From Acinetobacter nosocomialis NIPH 2119 (GTDB taxonomy: Bacteria > Pseudomonadota > Gammaproteobacteria > Pseudomonadales > Moraxellaceae): a stretch of 64,000 nucleotides of DNA. Below are positions 26,957 through 36,835 of the stretch, one piece after another. Location of the stretch: positions 62,001-126,000 of the forward strand of contig NZ_KB849239.1 of the NCBI RefSeq assembly GCF_000368085.1, read 5' to 3'. The position numbers and the translations under genes were made by a program. Every line of letters begins with the position of its first letter. Position 1 is the stretch's first letter. The notes under the pieces were generated by a model, which had not been told where the DNA came from, searched no databases, and saw only the letters and a program-made list of their open reading frames with translations.

Positions 26957-27889
26957 ATGAGTATTTTAGTTATCGCTGATCACAACAACCAGACACTTAA
27001 CGGTGCTACTTTAAACGTTGTTGCTGCAGCTCAAAAAATCGGTGGTGATATTACTGTATTAGTTGCTGGTTCAGGCGCTCAAGCAGTTGCTGACGCTGCT
27101 GCTAAAGTTGCTGGTGTAAGCAAAGTATTACTTGCTGACAACGCTGCTTATGCAAACCAATTAGCTGAAAACGTAGCTGGCTTAGTTGCTGACTTGGCTA
27201 AAGGTTACAAATACGTTTTAGCTGCTTCTACAACGACTGGTAAGAACATTCTTCCACGTGTTGCTGCGCTTCTTGATGTAAGCATGATCACAGACATTAT
27301 TTCTGTTGAATCTGCGAACACATTCAAGCGTCCAATCTACGCTGGTAACGCGATTGCAACTGTTCAATCTGACGAAGCAATCATTGTTGGTACTGTTCGT
27401 GGTACAGCATTTGATCCAGTTGCTGCGGAAGGTGGTTCGGCTGCGATTGAGACTGTTGGCGAAGTAAAAGACGCTGGCATTTCTAAATTCGTATCTGAAG
27501 AAATCGTTAAACTTGATCGTCCAGAATTAACCGCTGCTCGTATTGTTGTATCTGGTGGTCGTGGTGTAGGTTCTGGTGAGAACTACCACAAAGTACTTGA
27601 TCCATTAGCTGACAAGCTTGGTGCAGCACAAGGTGCTTCACGTGCAGCAGTTGATGCAGGTTTCGTACCTAACGATTTCCAAGTTGGTCAAACTGGTAAA
27701 ATCGTTGCACCTGAGCTTTACATTGCTGTAGGTATTTCTGGTGCGATTCAGCACTTGGCTGGTATGAAAGATTCTAAAGTTATTGTTGCAATCAACAAAG
27801 ACGAAGAAGCGCCAATTAACAGCGTTGCTGACTACTGGTTAGTTGGTGATTTAAATGCTGTAGTACCAGAGTTGGTAAGCAAGTTGTAA
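26957..27889 (+). CDS. etfA: EtfA, electron transfer flavoprotein alpha subunit
   Basis: A 310-aa ETF alpha subunit. Its C-terminal FAD-binding domain is evident from SGGRGVGSGENY, VGQTGKIVAPELYIAVG and SGAIQHLAGM, and the N-terminal domain is Ala-rich. It forms a heterodimer with EtfB encoded directly upstream. A 13-bp perfect terminator stem follows the gene. Confidence 0.97.
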   Translation: MSILVIADHNNQTLNGATLNVVAAAQKIGGDITVLVAGSGAQAVADAAAKVAGVSKVLLADNAAYANQLAENVAGLVADLAKGYKYVLAASTTTGKNILPRVAALLDVSMITDIISVESANTFKRPIYAGNAIATVQSDEAIIVGTVRGTAFDPVAAEGGSAAIETVGEVKDAGISKFVSEEIVKLDRPELTAARIVVSGGRGVGSGENYHKVLDPLADKLGAAQGASRAAVDAGFVPNDFQVGQTGKIVAPELYIAVGISGAIQHLAGMKDSKVIVAINKDEEAPINSVADYWLVGDLNAVVPELVSKL

Positions 27890-27911
27890 TTTACAGCTTA
27901 ATACTTATTCG

Positions 27912-27953
27912 AAAAACGCCCTTGTGCTATAACTAGCCAAGGGCGTTTTTTAT
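27912..27953 (+). terminator. Intrinsic terminator of etfBA
   Basis: AAAAACGCCCTTG (27912-27924) pairs perfectly with CAAGGGCGTTTTT (27938-27950), with T-richness beyond. The next gene starts at 27967, so its promoter must overlap this region or read-through occurs. Confidence 0.9.
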
Positions 27954-27966
27954 TTCGATCATTATT

Positions 27967-28809
27967 ATGAATATTAACTATTCTGCTTCCATAAAAGCTC
28001 ATCAATTGCATCAGTCATTGGTGAGATTGGCACGGGCAGATATGGCACGAGATTATTTATGTATTCGATCTAAAAATCAGCATGGACTAGCCAATATTAA
28101 AGTTAACCAGTTGCACATGGGATTTATTTTATATGGGCAGCAACAATTAAATCTTCAAAAAAAACAATTCAATTTTAATGCCGGTGATCTGTACATTATA
28201 AAACCCGATACGGTTATCGATGCAGTTAATTTGCCTGACCCTATAACGGGTGAATACCTCACTATTCTTGTGCCTATGTGTGATGAAGTTATTCAAGCTG
28301 CACAAATGATTTGGGCAAAGCCAGTTGTAGACAGAACCGACGCAATATTAAAGTTTTCAATTGATGATTTCGCTACCTCTTTAACCGAGTGGCAAACCGC
28401 TTTATTTAGTCATGATGTGGTGAAAGCGCGTTTATGTATTACCGCTATACTAGTACAGTTATGTCAACAGCACTTCTCAGATGTGCTAATTGTATCGCCA
28501 CCTAAATTGACAAAAATCATTCACGATTGGGTGATAGAGAATCCACAGCACCATTGGCAGTCTAGTGAGTTTGAAATGCGTTTAGGTTTGAGCAGTGCAA
28601 CACTTCGCCGCAAACTTAACCATGAAGATACAACTTTAAGAGAAACGATTATGCATGCACGTCTTAGTTATGCACTTGAGTTGTTGTATTCGAAAAAACT
28701 ACCGATGAAAACGATTGCAGCAAAATCTGGATATCAGTCTGTTGCTATTTTTCGTGAACGCTTTGTAGAGCGTTATGGGATAGATCCAGCTGTTCTTGCT
28801 GCAGAATAA
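27967..28809 (+). CDS. AraC-family transcriptional regulator
   Basis: A 280-aa regulator. It has an N-terminal cupin-like ligand domain (HMGFILYGQQQLNLQ, FNAGDLYIIKPDTV) and a C-terminal AraC double HTH: MRLGLSSATLRRKLNHE, LSYALELLYSK and SGYQSVAIFRERFVERYG. It starts only 13 bp beyond the etfA terminator. A metallo-beta-lactamase-fold hydrolase gene lies 90 bp downstream on the same strand and may be its target. Ligand unknown. Confidence 0.88.
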   Translation: MNINYSASIKAHQLHQSLVRLARADMARDYLCIRSKNQHGLANIKVNQLHMGFILYGQQQLNLQKKQFNFNAGDLYIIKPDTVIDAVNLPDPITGEYLTILVPMCDEVIQAAQMIWAKPVVDRTDAILKFSIDDFATSLTEWQTALFSHDVVKARLCITAILVQLCQQHFSDVLIVSPPKLTKIIHDWVIENPQHHWQSSEFEMRLGLSSATLRRKLNHEDTTLRETIMHARLSYALELLYSKKLPMKTIAAKSGYQSVAIFRERFVERYGIDPAVLAAE

Positions 28810-28899
28810 GTTAATATGAGCGTTTCTTATCGCTTATTGAGCGATTTAAATAGATAAAAACCAATAGAGTTAAAGTATGAAAATACCAAGGACTCTATG

Positions 28900-29859
28900 A
28901 TGAAATCATTAAAATCACTTGCGATATTATTACTGCTGAGTGCCAGTACAGTTATACATGCAGAACAAAAGCCAAGTGTACATCAGGTTGATGGATACTT
29001 TTTACAACCAGTAGGAAACCTTAAAGTAACGGCTTTATTTGATGGAGAGTTAGGATTGCCTCGTAGTGATTTACTGGGTATTTCAGCTGAAAAAGCCAAT
29101 CGACTGTTTGAAGAAAACTTTGTTCCTGTAGACGAGCATAATCAGATTGTCACGGATTTTTCTGCCTATCTTGTGCAAACGCCTACGCAAAATATTTTGA
29201 TTGATGCAGGGACTGCAAAATGTTTTGGCCCAACTTTAGGTCATGTACGTGAAAACTTGAAGAAAGCAGGCGTACAGCCTGAACAAATAGATACGATTTT
29301 AATTACACATGCCCATCCCGATCACTTATGCGGTATTACACTCGATGGCAAAATGGCTTATCCAAATGCGAAAGTTTATCTAGCTAAAGAAGATGTAGAT
29401 TTTTGGACATCGCCTGTTAATGAAGCAAAAGCCACTGATTTTTTTAAACCAATATTTAAAATGACGCGTGATGCATTACAGCCATACCAAAAGGCAGGAC
29501 AGTTAGTTGCGTTTACCAAATCCTCTTTTAACGTACCGAATGTTCAACTCATCGTGACTCATGGTCATACGGAAGGTCATTCTTCATACTTAGTAGATGG
29601 AAAAAACGGACAAAAGTTCTTAGGTCTAGGTGATGTTGTGCACTACGGTGCGGTACAATTTCCTTATCCTGAAGCAAGCTATAAGCCCGATACTGACTCG
29701 AAACTAGCCATAGCTGTCCGTAAAGATATCTTTGAGCAAGCCTATAAAAACCATTGGTGGATAGGGGCGGCACATATTGCTTTTCCTGGCATTGGACACA
29801 TTGGTAAAAGCTCAACAGGATACCAATGGATACCGGCTCAATATCGCCCTGTAAATTGA
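28900..29859 (+). CDS. Exported MBL-fold hydrolase (lactonase/MPH-like)
   Basis: A 319-aa metallo-beta-lactamase-fold enzyme with a signal peptide (SLAILLLLSASTVIHA), so periplasmic or secreted. The zinc site is HAHPDH (His137, His139, Asp141, His142), with further ligands in THGHTEGHS, GLGDVVHYG and a C-terminal His (GIGHIG or AAHIAF). The layout resembles methyl parathion hydrolase and AidC-type lactonases. Two ATGs are adjacent (28897 and 28900); the second has the better spacing from AAGGA. The substrate (lactone, phosphotriester or other) is open. Confidence 0.85.
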   Translation: MKSLKSLAILLLLSASTVIHAEQKPSVHQVDGYFLQPVGNLKVTALFDGELGLPRSDLLGISAEKANRLFEENFVPVDEHNQIVTDFSAYLVQTPTQNILIDAGTAKCFGPTLGHVRENLKKAGVQPEQIDTILITHAHPDHLCGITLDGKMAYPNAKVYLAKEDVDFWTSPVNEAKATDFFKPIFKMTRDALQPYQKAGQLVAFTKSSFNVPNVQLIVTHGHTEGHSSYLVDGKNGQKFLGLGDVVHYGAVQFPYPEASYKPDTDSKLAIAVRKDIFEQAYKNHWWIGAAHIAFPGIGHIGKSSTGYQWIPAQYRPVN

Positions 29860-30254
29860 TTCTTCAAAAAGTGTAATTAGCTTTAAAAATGAACTCGGAA
29901 TCTTTAACTCAAATATCGCTAAGTTGAGCTAAGACGAAAAGTTAGATTCTTTAAATAGATGAAATGTGTTCTAAAAAGAGCACTTTCATGCTGTTTATAT
30001 TTTGGTCGAATAATTGAGTTTTAATGAATACATTTAAAAGTAGAAACCTATAATTTTAACTTATTAATTCTAATAGAATTTTTATTGTAAAAAAATGCTA
30101 TTTTCAGATCGCTAAACTCCCAGTTATCGAGCAATTTATGCTATAGTATACAGCTATATTTTTTTCGATTTTAGTTCACTTTCCGGAACTAAATTTTTTG
30201 CAAGATCAAGACATATAAACGGATAGAAATATCTATCTGTAAGAAGGAGTATGC
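29860..30254. other. Intergenic region upstream of gyrA, 395 bp
   Basis: AT-rich. TATAGT at 30142-30147 is a plausible gyrA -10 box with a poor -35. An 8-bp hairpin (30170-30177 with 30186-30193) followed by TTTTTT lies between it and the gene, and AAGGAG precedes the ATG at 30255. No small ORF was recognised. Confidence 0.55.
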
Positions 30255-32969
30255 ATGAGCGTATCGGAAATCCGACCGATTGCCATTGAGGACGAACTCA
30301 AGCATTCATATTTAGATTACGCAATGAGTGTAATCGTATCTCGTGCATTGCCGGATGTGAGAGACGGTCTTAAACCTGTTCACCGTCGTGTGCTTTATGC
30401 CATGCACGAATTGGGCAATGACTATAACAAAGCCTACAAGAAATCTGCTCGTGTCGTTGGGGACGTAATCGGTAAATATCACCCGCATGGTGACTCAGCT
30501 GTTTATGAAACCATTGTTCGTATGGCTCAAGACTTTAGCTTACGTTATTTATTGGTTGATGGTCAGGGTAATTTCGGTTCGATCGATGGCGATAGCGCCG
30601 CGGCGATGCGTTATACCGAAGTCCGTATGACTAAGCTGGCACATGAGCTTCTTGCAGATTTAGAAAAAGACACAGTTGACTGGGAAGATAACTACGACGG
30701 TTCGGAACGTATTCCTGAAGTACTTCCGACACGTGTTCCAAACTTGTTAATTAACGGTGCTGCAGGTATTGCTGTAGGTATGGCTACCAACATGGCACCA
30801 CATAACATGACTGAAGTTGTGAATGCATGTTTGGCTTATGCTGACAATCCGAATATCTCGATTGAAGGGTTGATGGAATATATTACCGGTCCTGACTTCC
30901 CTACAGGCGGTATTATTTACGGTAAATCAGGTATTGTTGATGCCTATCGTACCGGTAAAGGTCGTTTACACATTCGTGGTAAATACCATTTCGAAGAAGA
31001 TGAAAAGACGGGGCGTACAACCATCGTCTTTACTGAAATTCCATATCAAGTAAACAAAGCAAGAGTGATTGAACGTATTGCCGAGTTAGTAAAAGAGAAA
31101 AAACTTGAAGGTATTTCAGAACTTCGTGATGAGTCTGACAAAGAAGGTATGCGTATTGCAATTGACTTAAAACGCGGTGAGAACGCAGAAGTCGTTGTAA
31201 ATAACTTATTCTTAAATACCCAGCTTGAAAACTCATTCAGCATCAACATGGTTTGTCTAGACAATGGACAGCCAAAGTTGATGAATCTGAAAGATATTAT
31301 TGCGGCATTTATTCGTCATCGCCAAGAAGTTGTGACACGCCGTACCATGTTCGAATTACGTAAAGCACGTGAACGTGGTCATATCTTGGAAGGTTTGACA
31401 GTTGCCTTAGCTAATATTGATGAAATTATTGAAACCATCAAAACTTCTGCTAACCCTGCTGAAGCGCGTGAGCGTTTACTTGCTGGTGAGTGGGCAGGTG
31501 GTGGTGTTGTTTCATTACTTGAAAAAGCAGGTGCTATTTCTGTTCGCCCAGATGAAATTGAAGGTGAAGATCCAAATCGTCCATTTGGTCTAAGCGATTC
31601 AATTTACCGCTTATCTCCGACACAAGTAGGCGCAATTTTAGAGTTACGTTTACACCGTTTAACAGGTCTGGAACAAGACAAGTTACACGCAGAATATACT
31701 GAAATTTTAGGTCAAATTGCTGAACTTACAGCAATTTTAAACGACTTCAACTTGTTGATGGGCGTTATTCGTGAAGAGTTAGCACAAGTATTACAACAAT
31801 ATGGCGATGCACGTCGTACTGAAATTGTTGAATCTCGTGTTGATTTTTGCCGTGAAGATTTGATTCCGGAAGAGCAAGTTGTATTAACTGTTTCACAAAC
31901 GGGTTATGCAAAAACTCAACCACTTTCAGACTATCAGGCACAGCGCCGTGGTGGACGTGGTAAGTCTGCAACCTCAATGAAAGATGATGACTTTATTCAA
32001 CATCTGATTGTGGCATCGAATCACGCGACTGTACTTTGCTTTACCAATGTAGGTAAAGTGTACCGTCTAAAAGTATTTGAGGTTCCTCAAGCATCACGTG
32101 GGGCAAAAGGTCGTCCAATCGTGAACTTGTTACCTCTAGATGCAACAGAAACAGTAACTGCAATCTTGCCGTTAACAGAGTTCCCAGAAAACCACTATGT
32201 GTTTATGGCCACAGCTTCTGGTACGGTTAAGCGTGTTGAGTTAGAACAATTTGCAAACATTCGTTCAAATGGTCTACGTGCTATTGAGCTTAATGAAGAA
32301 GATACCTTAATTGGTGTTGCGATTACTGATGGTAATCAGCAAATCATGTTGTTCTCTAACGAAGGTAAGGCAATTCGTTTTGCTGAAACTGACGTACGTG
32401 CAATGGGTCGTACGGCCAAAGGTGTACGTGGTATGCGCGTGAGCTTTGCTAGCAGTATCCTAAGTGAAGAAGATGCAGATGTAGAAAATGATGAATCAGA
32501 TGATAATGATGATTCAGCAGATTCGAATCTAGTAAGTCGTATCGTATCGCTTGTCGTTGTACCTGAAACAGGTGAAGTACTATGTGCAAGTGCCAACGGT
32601 TACGGTAAACGTACTCCTGTAAATGACTTCCCAACCAAGAAACGTGGTGGTAAGGGCGTTATTGCAATTAAAACAAGTGAACGTAACGGTGAGCTAGTTG
32701 GTGCAGTTTCTATTGATGAAACTAAAGAATTATTGTTGATTTCTGATGGTGGTACGCTTGTTCGTACACGTGCAGCAGAAGTTGCAATGACAGGCCGTAA
32801 TGCTCAAGGTGTTCGTCTCATCCGTTTAAGTGAAGAAGAAACCCTCGTTGGTGTAGTTTCAATTGAAGCTGTAGAAGACGAAGAAGAACTTCTTGAAGGC
32901 GAAGTAGATACGACTGAAACTGATAGCGAAGAAGTTGTATCTAATAATGAAGATACTTCTGAAGAGTAA
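30255..32969 (+). CDS. gyrA: GyrA, DNA gyrase subunit A
   Basis: A 904-aa gyrase A subunit that cuts and rejoins DNA to introduce negative supercoils with GyrB. The catalytic Tyr120 is in AAAMRYTE. The quinolone-determining region reads [10 protein letters not shown] with Ser81, so it lacks the common Ser-to-Leu resistance change. The GyrA box is seen as QRRGGRGK. The C-terminal beta-pinwheel contains a very acidic insert (about residues 738-758, rich in Asp/Glu) and an acidic C-terminal tail. It is monocistronic, with an AAGGAG ribosome-binding site and a strong terminator after. Confidence 0.98.
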   Translation: MSVSEIRPIAIEDELKHSYLDYAMSVIVSRALPDVRDGLKPVHRRVLYAMHELGNDYNKAYKKSARVVGDVIGKYHPHGDSAVYETIVRMAQDFSLRYLLVDGQGNFGSIDGDSAAAMRYTEVRMTKLAHELLADLEKDTVDWEDNYDGSERIPEVLPTRVPNLLINGAAGIAVGMATNMAPHNMTEVVNACLAYADNPNISIEGLMEYITGPDFPTGGIIYGKSGIVDAYRTGKGRLHIRGKYHFEEDEKTGRTTIVFTEIPYQVNKARVIERIAELVKEKKLEGISELRDESDKEGMRIAIDLKRGENAEVVVNNLFLNTQLENSFSINMVCLDNGQPKLMNLKDIIAAFIRHRQEVVTRRTMFELRKARERGHILEGLTVALANIDEIIETIKTSANPAEARERLLAGEWAGGGVVSLLEKAGAISVRPDEIEGEDPNRPFGLSDSIYRLSPTQVGAILELRLHRLTGLEQDKLHAEYTEILGQIAELTAILNDFNLLMGVIREELAQVLQQYGDARRTEIVESRVDFCREDLIPEEQVVLTVSQTGYAKTQPLSDYQAQRRGGRGKSATSMKDDDFIQHLIVASNHATVLCFTNVGKVYRLKVFEVPQASRGAKGRPIVNLLPLDATETVTAILPLTEFPENHYVFMATASGTVKRVELEQFANIRSNGLRAIELNEEDTLIGVAITDGNQQIMLFSNEGKAIRFAETDVRAMGRTAKGVRGMRVSFASSILSEEDADVENDESDDNDDSADSNLVSRIVSLVVVPETGEVLCASANGYGKRTPVNDFPTKKRGGKGVIAIKTSERNGELVGAVSIDETKELLLISDGGTLVRTRAAEVAMTGRNAQGVRLIRLSEEETLVGVVSIEAVEDEEELLEGEVDTTETDSEEVVSNNEDTSEE

Positions 32970-32982
32970 AACGTTTTAAAAT

Positions 32983-33013
32983 AAAAAAAGGAAGCCTAGG
33001 CTTCCTTTTTTTA
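32983..33013. terminator. Bidirectional terminator
   Basis: A perfect palindrome, AAGGAAGCCT/AGGCTTCCTT, is flanked by A-run and T-run. It ends gyrA and the convergent ArnT-like gene. Confidence 0.9.
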
Positions 33014-33025
33014 TTTTTCGTCTAT

Positions 33026-34672
33026 TTATTTTGCCGGATGGAAAATAAATACATCATAGTTTCGGTAATGTAGAGTTTTTACCGATGGGTCTTTAGTCGA
33101 AAAATTATTTGGTTGACTTACCACGATTAGATCTTGCTTTTGAGATAAAGCATCTTTGAGCTGCTGTTCGCTCCACAAATACTTTTTAAGTTGGGGCTCA
33201 AATAACAAGCCATCTTTAATTTCTAAAGAAGCACTATCGGAATGGACACTATCCCATTCATTTACAATATAGACAGGCTGTTTAAGCTTTAAAAGGAATG
33301 GCACATCATAAAAATAGTAATTGTAGAAAACTATTTTTGTAGATGGAGTAACGTACTCAGCAAAATCTGTTTGGCCAACATTATTTTTGGTATCTAAAAT
33401 ACGAACGGCAAAAGGAACAGAGCTACATAAAACAATTAAACTTATAAAAATATAGTTTAAATAGCTCACTTTTTGTTTTTTGTATAACCACACTAAAACC
33501 AGTGGGAGCACAATTAACAGCGCACCAATGGTATAAATAAATACAGCTTCGTGTTGGAAAAAAGGTTGATTTGCACGAATAAAACGAGGTGTAGCAGTAA
33601 TACCAATTCCAAGAAGTATAATAAATACAGGAGTACCCCAAATCTGTAATTTGGTTTTATAACTGCTTTCAAGAACCTTATTCATCACAAGTGCTAAGAA
33701 AATAGCAAGAGGTGGCACAGCAGGTAAAATATAGCCTGCTAGCTTGGAAGGCGGAATAGAGAAGAAAACCGTAACAGAAATAAACCACCATACAAGCAGG
33801 GTAAATACACCTGATTGCTTATAGTCTTTAAAGATGGTCTTAATAGATTCAAATCTACTCGCAAAAAACCATGGTAAGCAGCTGACAAATAAAATAAGCA
33901 GATAGAAACACCATGGTTGTTTATTATTAAATTCTTTTGAACTAAATCGACTAAATTGTTGGTCAATAAAGAAGTAATGTAAAAATTGAGGATATTTACT
34001 TTGTACTGCGTAGAGCCATGGACTAATAATGAGCAAAAATAGCAAGATCGCCAATGGATTAAGAAGCGAAGGTATTTTCTTCCATTGTTTTGTGTAGAGT
34101 ATCCACGGCAACAGGATCATACCTGGAATGAGAACGCCAATGAGACCTTTACTTAGAAAAGCAGCTGCGCCAGCGATGTAAGCTAAAAATAAAATAGGTT
34201 TACGTGCAGAAATGGTGAAATCAGCAAAGCATAAAACACTAATCGTAATCCATGAGGCTACTAGTAAATCATGGTTAATATATTGACTACTGCCAAAAAA
34301 AAGCAGGTTGGTCGCTAAAATGATAACCGTAAGCTGTGCTACGCCTTCCGAAATATGCTTTTTTACAAATAAGAATAGTCCCACTAACATGAGGGTACCA
34401 GCTAAAACTGGTACTAACCGTAACACCCATACATGTACGCCAAAAAGCTCCATAAAAATAGAACTTAACCAGTGTAGTAGAGGGGGTTTATGCATGAATG
34501 GCAAACCATCGATTCGTGGAGTTAACCAATCTCCAGACTCGACCATAGCTCGGCTAATATCTCCATAGCGTCCTTCATCAGGTACAGATAGAGGTCTTAT
34601 CCAAGAAAGAAGAAGTAACCAACACGGTAAAAAAAATAATAAAAATTTGGAATTACGAAGCCATTGCTGCAT
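33026..34672 (-). CDS. ArnT/PMT-family glycosyltransferase
   Basis: A 548-aa GT-C membrane glycosyltransferase with about 12 helices, related to ArnT and Francisella FlmK. These transfer a sugar from undecaprenyl phosphate to lipid A in the periplasm. The first periplasmic loop PDEGRYGDISRAMVESGDW holds the acidic catalytic motif, followed by INGLPF-like GLPFMHKPPLLHWL. The start at 34672 has AAGGA six bases upstream; an extra TTG lies two codons earlier. It is the last gene of a four-gene unit with GtrA-like, glycosyltransferase and deacetylase genes. This suggests transfer of an amino sugar, possibly galactosamine. Confidence 0.85.
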   Translation of the reverse strand: MQQWLRNSKFLLFFLPCWLLLLSWIRPLSVPDEGRYGDISRAMVESGDWLTPRIDGLPFMHKPPLLHWLSSIFMELFGVHVWVLRLVPVLAGTLMLVGLFLFVKKHISEGVAQLTVIILATNLLFFGSSQYINHDLLVASWITISVLCFADFTISARKPILFLAYIAGAAAFLSKGLIGVLIPGMILLPWILYTKQWKKIPSLLNPLAILLFLLIISPWLYAVQSKYPQFLHYFFIDQQFSRFSSKEFNNKQPWCFYLLILFVSCLPWFFASRFESIKTIFKDYKQSGVFTLLVWWFISVTVFFSIPPSKLAGYILPAVPPLAIFLALVMNKVLESSYKTKLQIWGTPVFIILLGIGITATPRFIRANQPFFQHEAVFIYTIGALLIVLPLVLVWLYKKQKVSYLNYIFISLIVLCSSVPFAVRILDTKNNVGQTDFAEYVTPSTKIVFYNYYFYDVPFLLKLKQPVYIVNEWDSVHSDSASLEIKDGLLFEPQLKKYLWSEQQLKDALSQKQDLIVVSQPNNFSTKDPSVKTLHYRNYDVFIFHPAK

Positions 34673-34681
34673 ACACAATCC

Positions 34682-35062
34682 TTAATGTTGAAATGCAAAA
34701 AAACGGTTAAGCAAGAAAGTCACGACAGAAGTCAGAACAATTGCAATACACACTAAGGTTGAAACAGGGACGTTAAAATAGAGGTTCGAGAGTAGAAGAA
34801 AACTTTCATTAAATAAAAAACCTAAGCCTGCAACCAATGTGAATTTTGGTAGAGTCTGACGATGATCAAGATGCTGTGCTTTAAAAGTAAAAATACGATG
34901 CCCGAAATAGCTCACCCAATAGGCAACTAAAAATGCGAGTAAATTGGCATATTGCAGTGCAACATGCTTCTTAAACAGAAGCATGGCGACACTGTAGTGA
35001 GTAAGTGCTGCTGCGGCTCCGGTAGTAGCAAACCGCGTGAGCTGAAGAATATGAGCAAACAT
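34682..35062 (-). CDS. GtrA-family membrane protein
   Basis: A 126-aa GtrA-like protein with four predicted helices, read from MFAHILQLTRFATTGAAAAL to the C-terminal FLLNRFFAFQH (a typical GtrA ending). Members are proposed to flip undecaprenyl-phosphate-linked sugars across the inner membrane. The start at 35062 sits immediately after the stop of the glycosyltransferase gene. A longer frame would overlap that gene by about 80 bp and add non-family residues. It fits the flippase slot in this lipid-linked sugar pathway. Confidence 0.8.
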   Translation of the reverse strand: MFAHILQLTRFATTGAAAALTHYSVAMLLFKKHVALQYANLLAFLVAYWVSYFGHRIFTFKAQHLDHRQTLPKFTLVAGLGFLFNESFLLLSNLYFNVPVSTLVCIAIVLTSVVTFLLNRFFAFQH

Positions 35063-35063
35063 G

Positions 35064-36044
35064 TTAGAAACTAGAGAAAGTATTTTCCGGCTTTGTGATA
35101 GATTTTTCTTGTTTAATACGAGAATGTTCGGATGCAACAATATATTTTGGTCTATTTTTTACTTCAGCATAAATACGACTAATATATTCACCAACAATAC
35201 CTAGGAATAACAGCTGTATACCGCCAAGTAAAGTCATACCTGCTGCAAGTGTTGCCCAACCTGGGACAGAAATTCCTTCTATCAACGTTTTAATGATGAT
35301 CCATACGCCGTAGCCCATAGCACCTAAAGCCAGAATTGCACCTAAATAGATACAGATGCGTAAAGGTAAATCTGAAAAACCAGTTAAACCTGACATAGCC
35401 AAGTTAAATAGAGATTTTACGTTAAAACTAGAACGGCCGTGCTGACGTTCCTGTTCAGAAAAATTAACGCCTATACTTTTAAAACCAACCCAAGCATATA
35501 GACCTTTCATATAGCGATTTTTTTCTGGCAATTGTTTAATTGCTTCAACAACTTTTGCGTCTAATAGACGAAAGTCTCCAGCACTTTCTGGAATATCGAT
35601 CGGTGAGCTTAAGTTTAATATACGATAGTAACCTTGAGTTAAAACACGTTTAAGCCAAGATTCAGTGGAGCGATTACGAATGCCATACACCATGTCATAA
35701 CCATTTTTCCAAAGGTTGATCATGGTTGGAATTGCTTCAAATGGGTGTTGAAAATCCGCATCAATTAGTAAAGTAACTTCGCCTGTCACATGATCTAAAC
35801 CCGCACTTAAAGCTGCTTCTTTACCAAAGTTGCGTGAAAGTTCAAGCACAACTAAGGGATAGTCATCAATCATTGTTTGTAGAATAGGAATGGTGTCGTC
35901 TTTACTCCCATCATCGACCACAATAATTTCAAAGCTAAGATTTTGCTGTTTTAGACTATTTGCTAAAGCAGGAATAAAAGTTTTTAAATTTTCTGCTTCG
36001 TTATAAGCTGGAACAACGCAGGATAAAAATGGTTTTGTGTTCAT
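35064..36044 (-). CDS. GtrB/ArnC-like undecaprenyl-phosphate glycosyltransferase
   Basis: A 326-aa family 2 glycosyltransferase. It starts with CVVPAYNEAENL and IIVVDDGSKDDT, has the DAD-type metal motif LLIDADFQHP, QERQHGRSSF, and two C-terminal transmembrane helices (residues about 230-300). Members load a sugar from a nucleotide donor onto undecaprenyl phosphate on the cytosolic face (ArnC, GtrB, Francisella FlmF). It overlaps the upstream deacetylase gene by 4 bp (ATGA) and so is co-translated. The donor sugar is not determined; a UDP-GalNAc-type donor is inferred from the deacetylase next door. Confidence 0.88.
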   Translation of the reverse strand: MNTKPFLSCVVPAYNEAENLKTFIPALANSLKQQNLSFEIIVVDDGSKDDTIPILQTMIDDYPLVVLELSRNFGKEAALSAGLDHVTGEVTLLIDADFQHPFEAIPTMINLWKNGYDMVYGIRNRSTESWLKRVLTQGYYRILNLSSPIDIPESAGDFRLLDAKVVEAIKQLPEKNRYMKGLYAWVGFKSIGVNFSEQERQHGRSSFNVKSLFNLAMSGLTGFSDLPLRICIYLGAILALGAMGYGVWIIIKTLIEGISVPGWATLAAGMTLLGGIQLLFLGIVGEYISRIYAEVKNRPKYIVASEHSRIKQEKSITKPENTFSSF

Positions 36045-36835
36045 TGCATTGCCCCTAGTCTAGTGAGCTGGATACCATATTGCTGACAATCAATTTGAAA
36101 CTGATCCGAACTAAAATATTCATATTCTTGTATTCGGGCGTGCTGAATCGGATCTTGATCATTTGATTCTGCAAGTGCTGGATGGCACATTATCAGTAAA
36201 TGGTCTTTTGCATGTGCAAGCCAGTATTGATTGAGTTCGCCATAGTCAGTTTGCTTAAAATCATAAATACCAGCAAATTGGTCGTTCTGATTAAATTGAT
36301 ATGTTTGACATGCTTTTGCCAAAGAGTTAGAACCAAGTGCAGAGAGCACACGAGTCTTAAAACGATAGTGAGGTAAATCTATCGGATGTTGTAAATTTCG
36401 AATCCAACCCGTAAATTTTTTCTCTTTTAACAATTGCAGCAAAATATCGCGTATAAACGGAAATTGATGAATATGTTGATGTCCATCAATAAAGTCTGGC
36501 TGTTTTCCCATGACTGAAACAAATAAGTCCCATTGCTCTTCAATACATTTCGTAATTAATTCACGATTCAGGCTTGAAGACCATGCACGTAAAATAAGCA
36601 TAGGTAAGGAAAAAACAGTATTACCTGAAGCGAATTGATGGGTAAGATTTAAATGCAAACCGATATCAATTTGATCGCTAAAAGGTTTTAATTTAGCAGC
36701 AGCAGTTTCCCACAATTCAGATTGGGTCATACATGAGGTTGCCTGTAGGGCACCTTGTTCAATGAGTTGAATAATTGCGTCTGATATTTCTGCATTCATT
36801 GCAAAGTCATCTGCGCAATAACACACTTTTGCCAT
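36041..36835 (-). CDS. naxD: YdjC/ChbG-family deacetylase (NaxD-like)
   Basis: A 264-aa carbohydrate deacetylase. Metal-binding motifs are CADDFAMN near the start, GLHLNLT and DGHQHIHQ. NaxD of Francisella and its A. baumannii counterpart remove acetyl from lipid-linked N-acetylhexosamine so that galactosamine can be placed on lipid A, giving polymyxin resistance. Here it is the first gene of a unit with the GT2, GtrA and ArnT-like genes, which supply the other steps. The gene name rests on context plus family and has not been tested by alignment. No PmrA box was identified in the 256 bp upstream. Confidence 0.75.
   Translation of the reverse strand: MAKVCYCADDFAMNAEISDAIIQLIEQGALQATSCMTQSELWETAAAKLKPFSDQIDIGLHLNLTHQFASGNTVFSLPMLILRAWSSSLNRELITKCIEEQWDLFVSVMGKQPDFIDGHQHIHQFPFIRDILLQLLKEKKFTGWIRNLQHPIDLPHYRFKTRVLSALGSNSLAKACQTYQFNQNDQFAGIYDFKQTDYGELNQYWLAHAKDHLLIMCHPALAESNDQDPIQHARIQEYEYFSSDQFQIDCQQYGIQLTRLGAMQ

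Noticed and set aside
30480..30520. Quinolone resistance in GyrA
   Set aside because: The determining region reads [10 protein letters not shown] with the susceptible Ser81, so no gyrA-based resistance is indicated.
32336..32634. Ser- and His-rich minus-strand frames inside gyrA
   Set aside because: They are antisense shadows of the acidic GyrA insert (Asp/Glu codons read in reverse) with no start signals.
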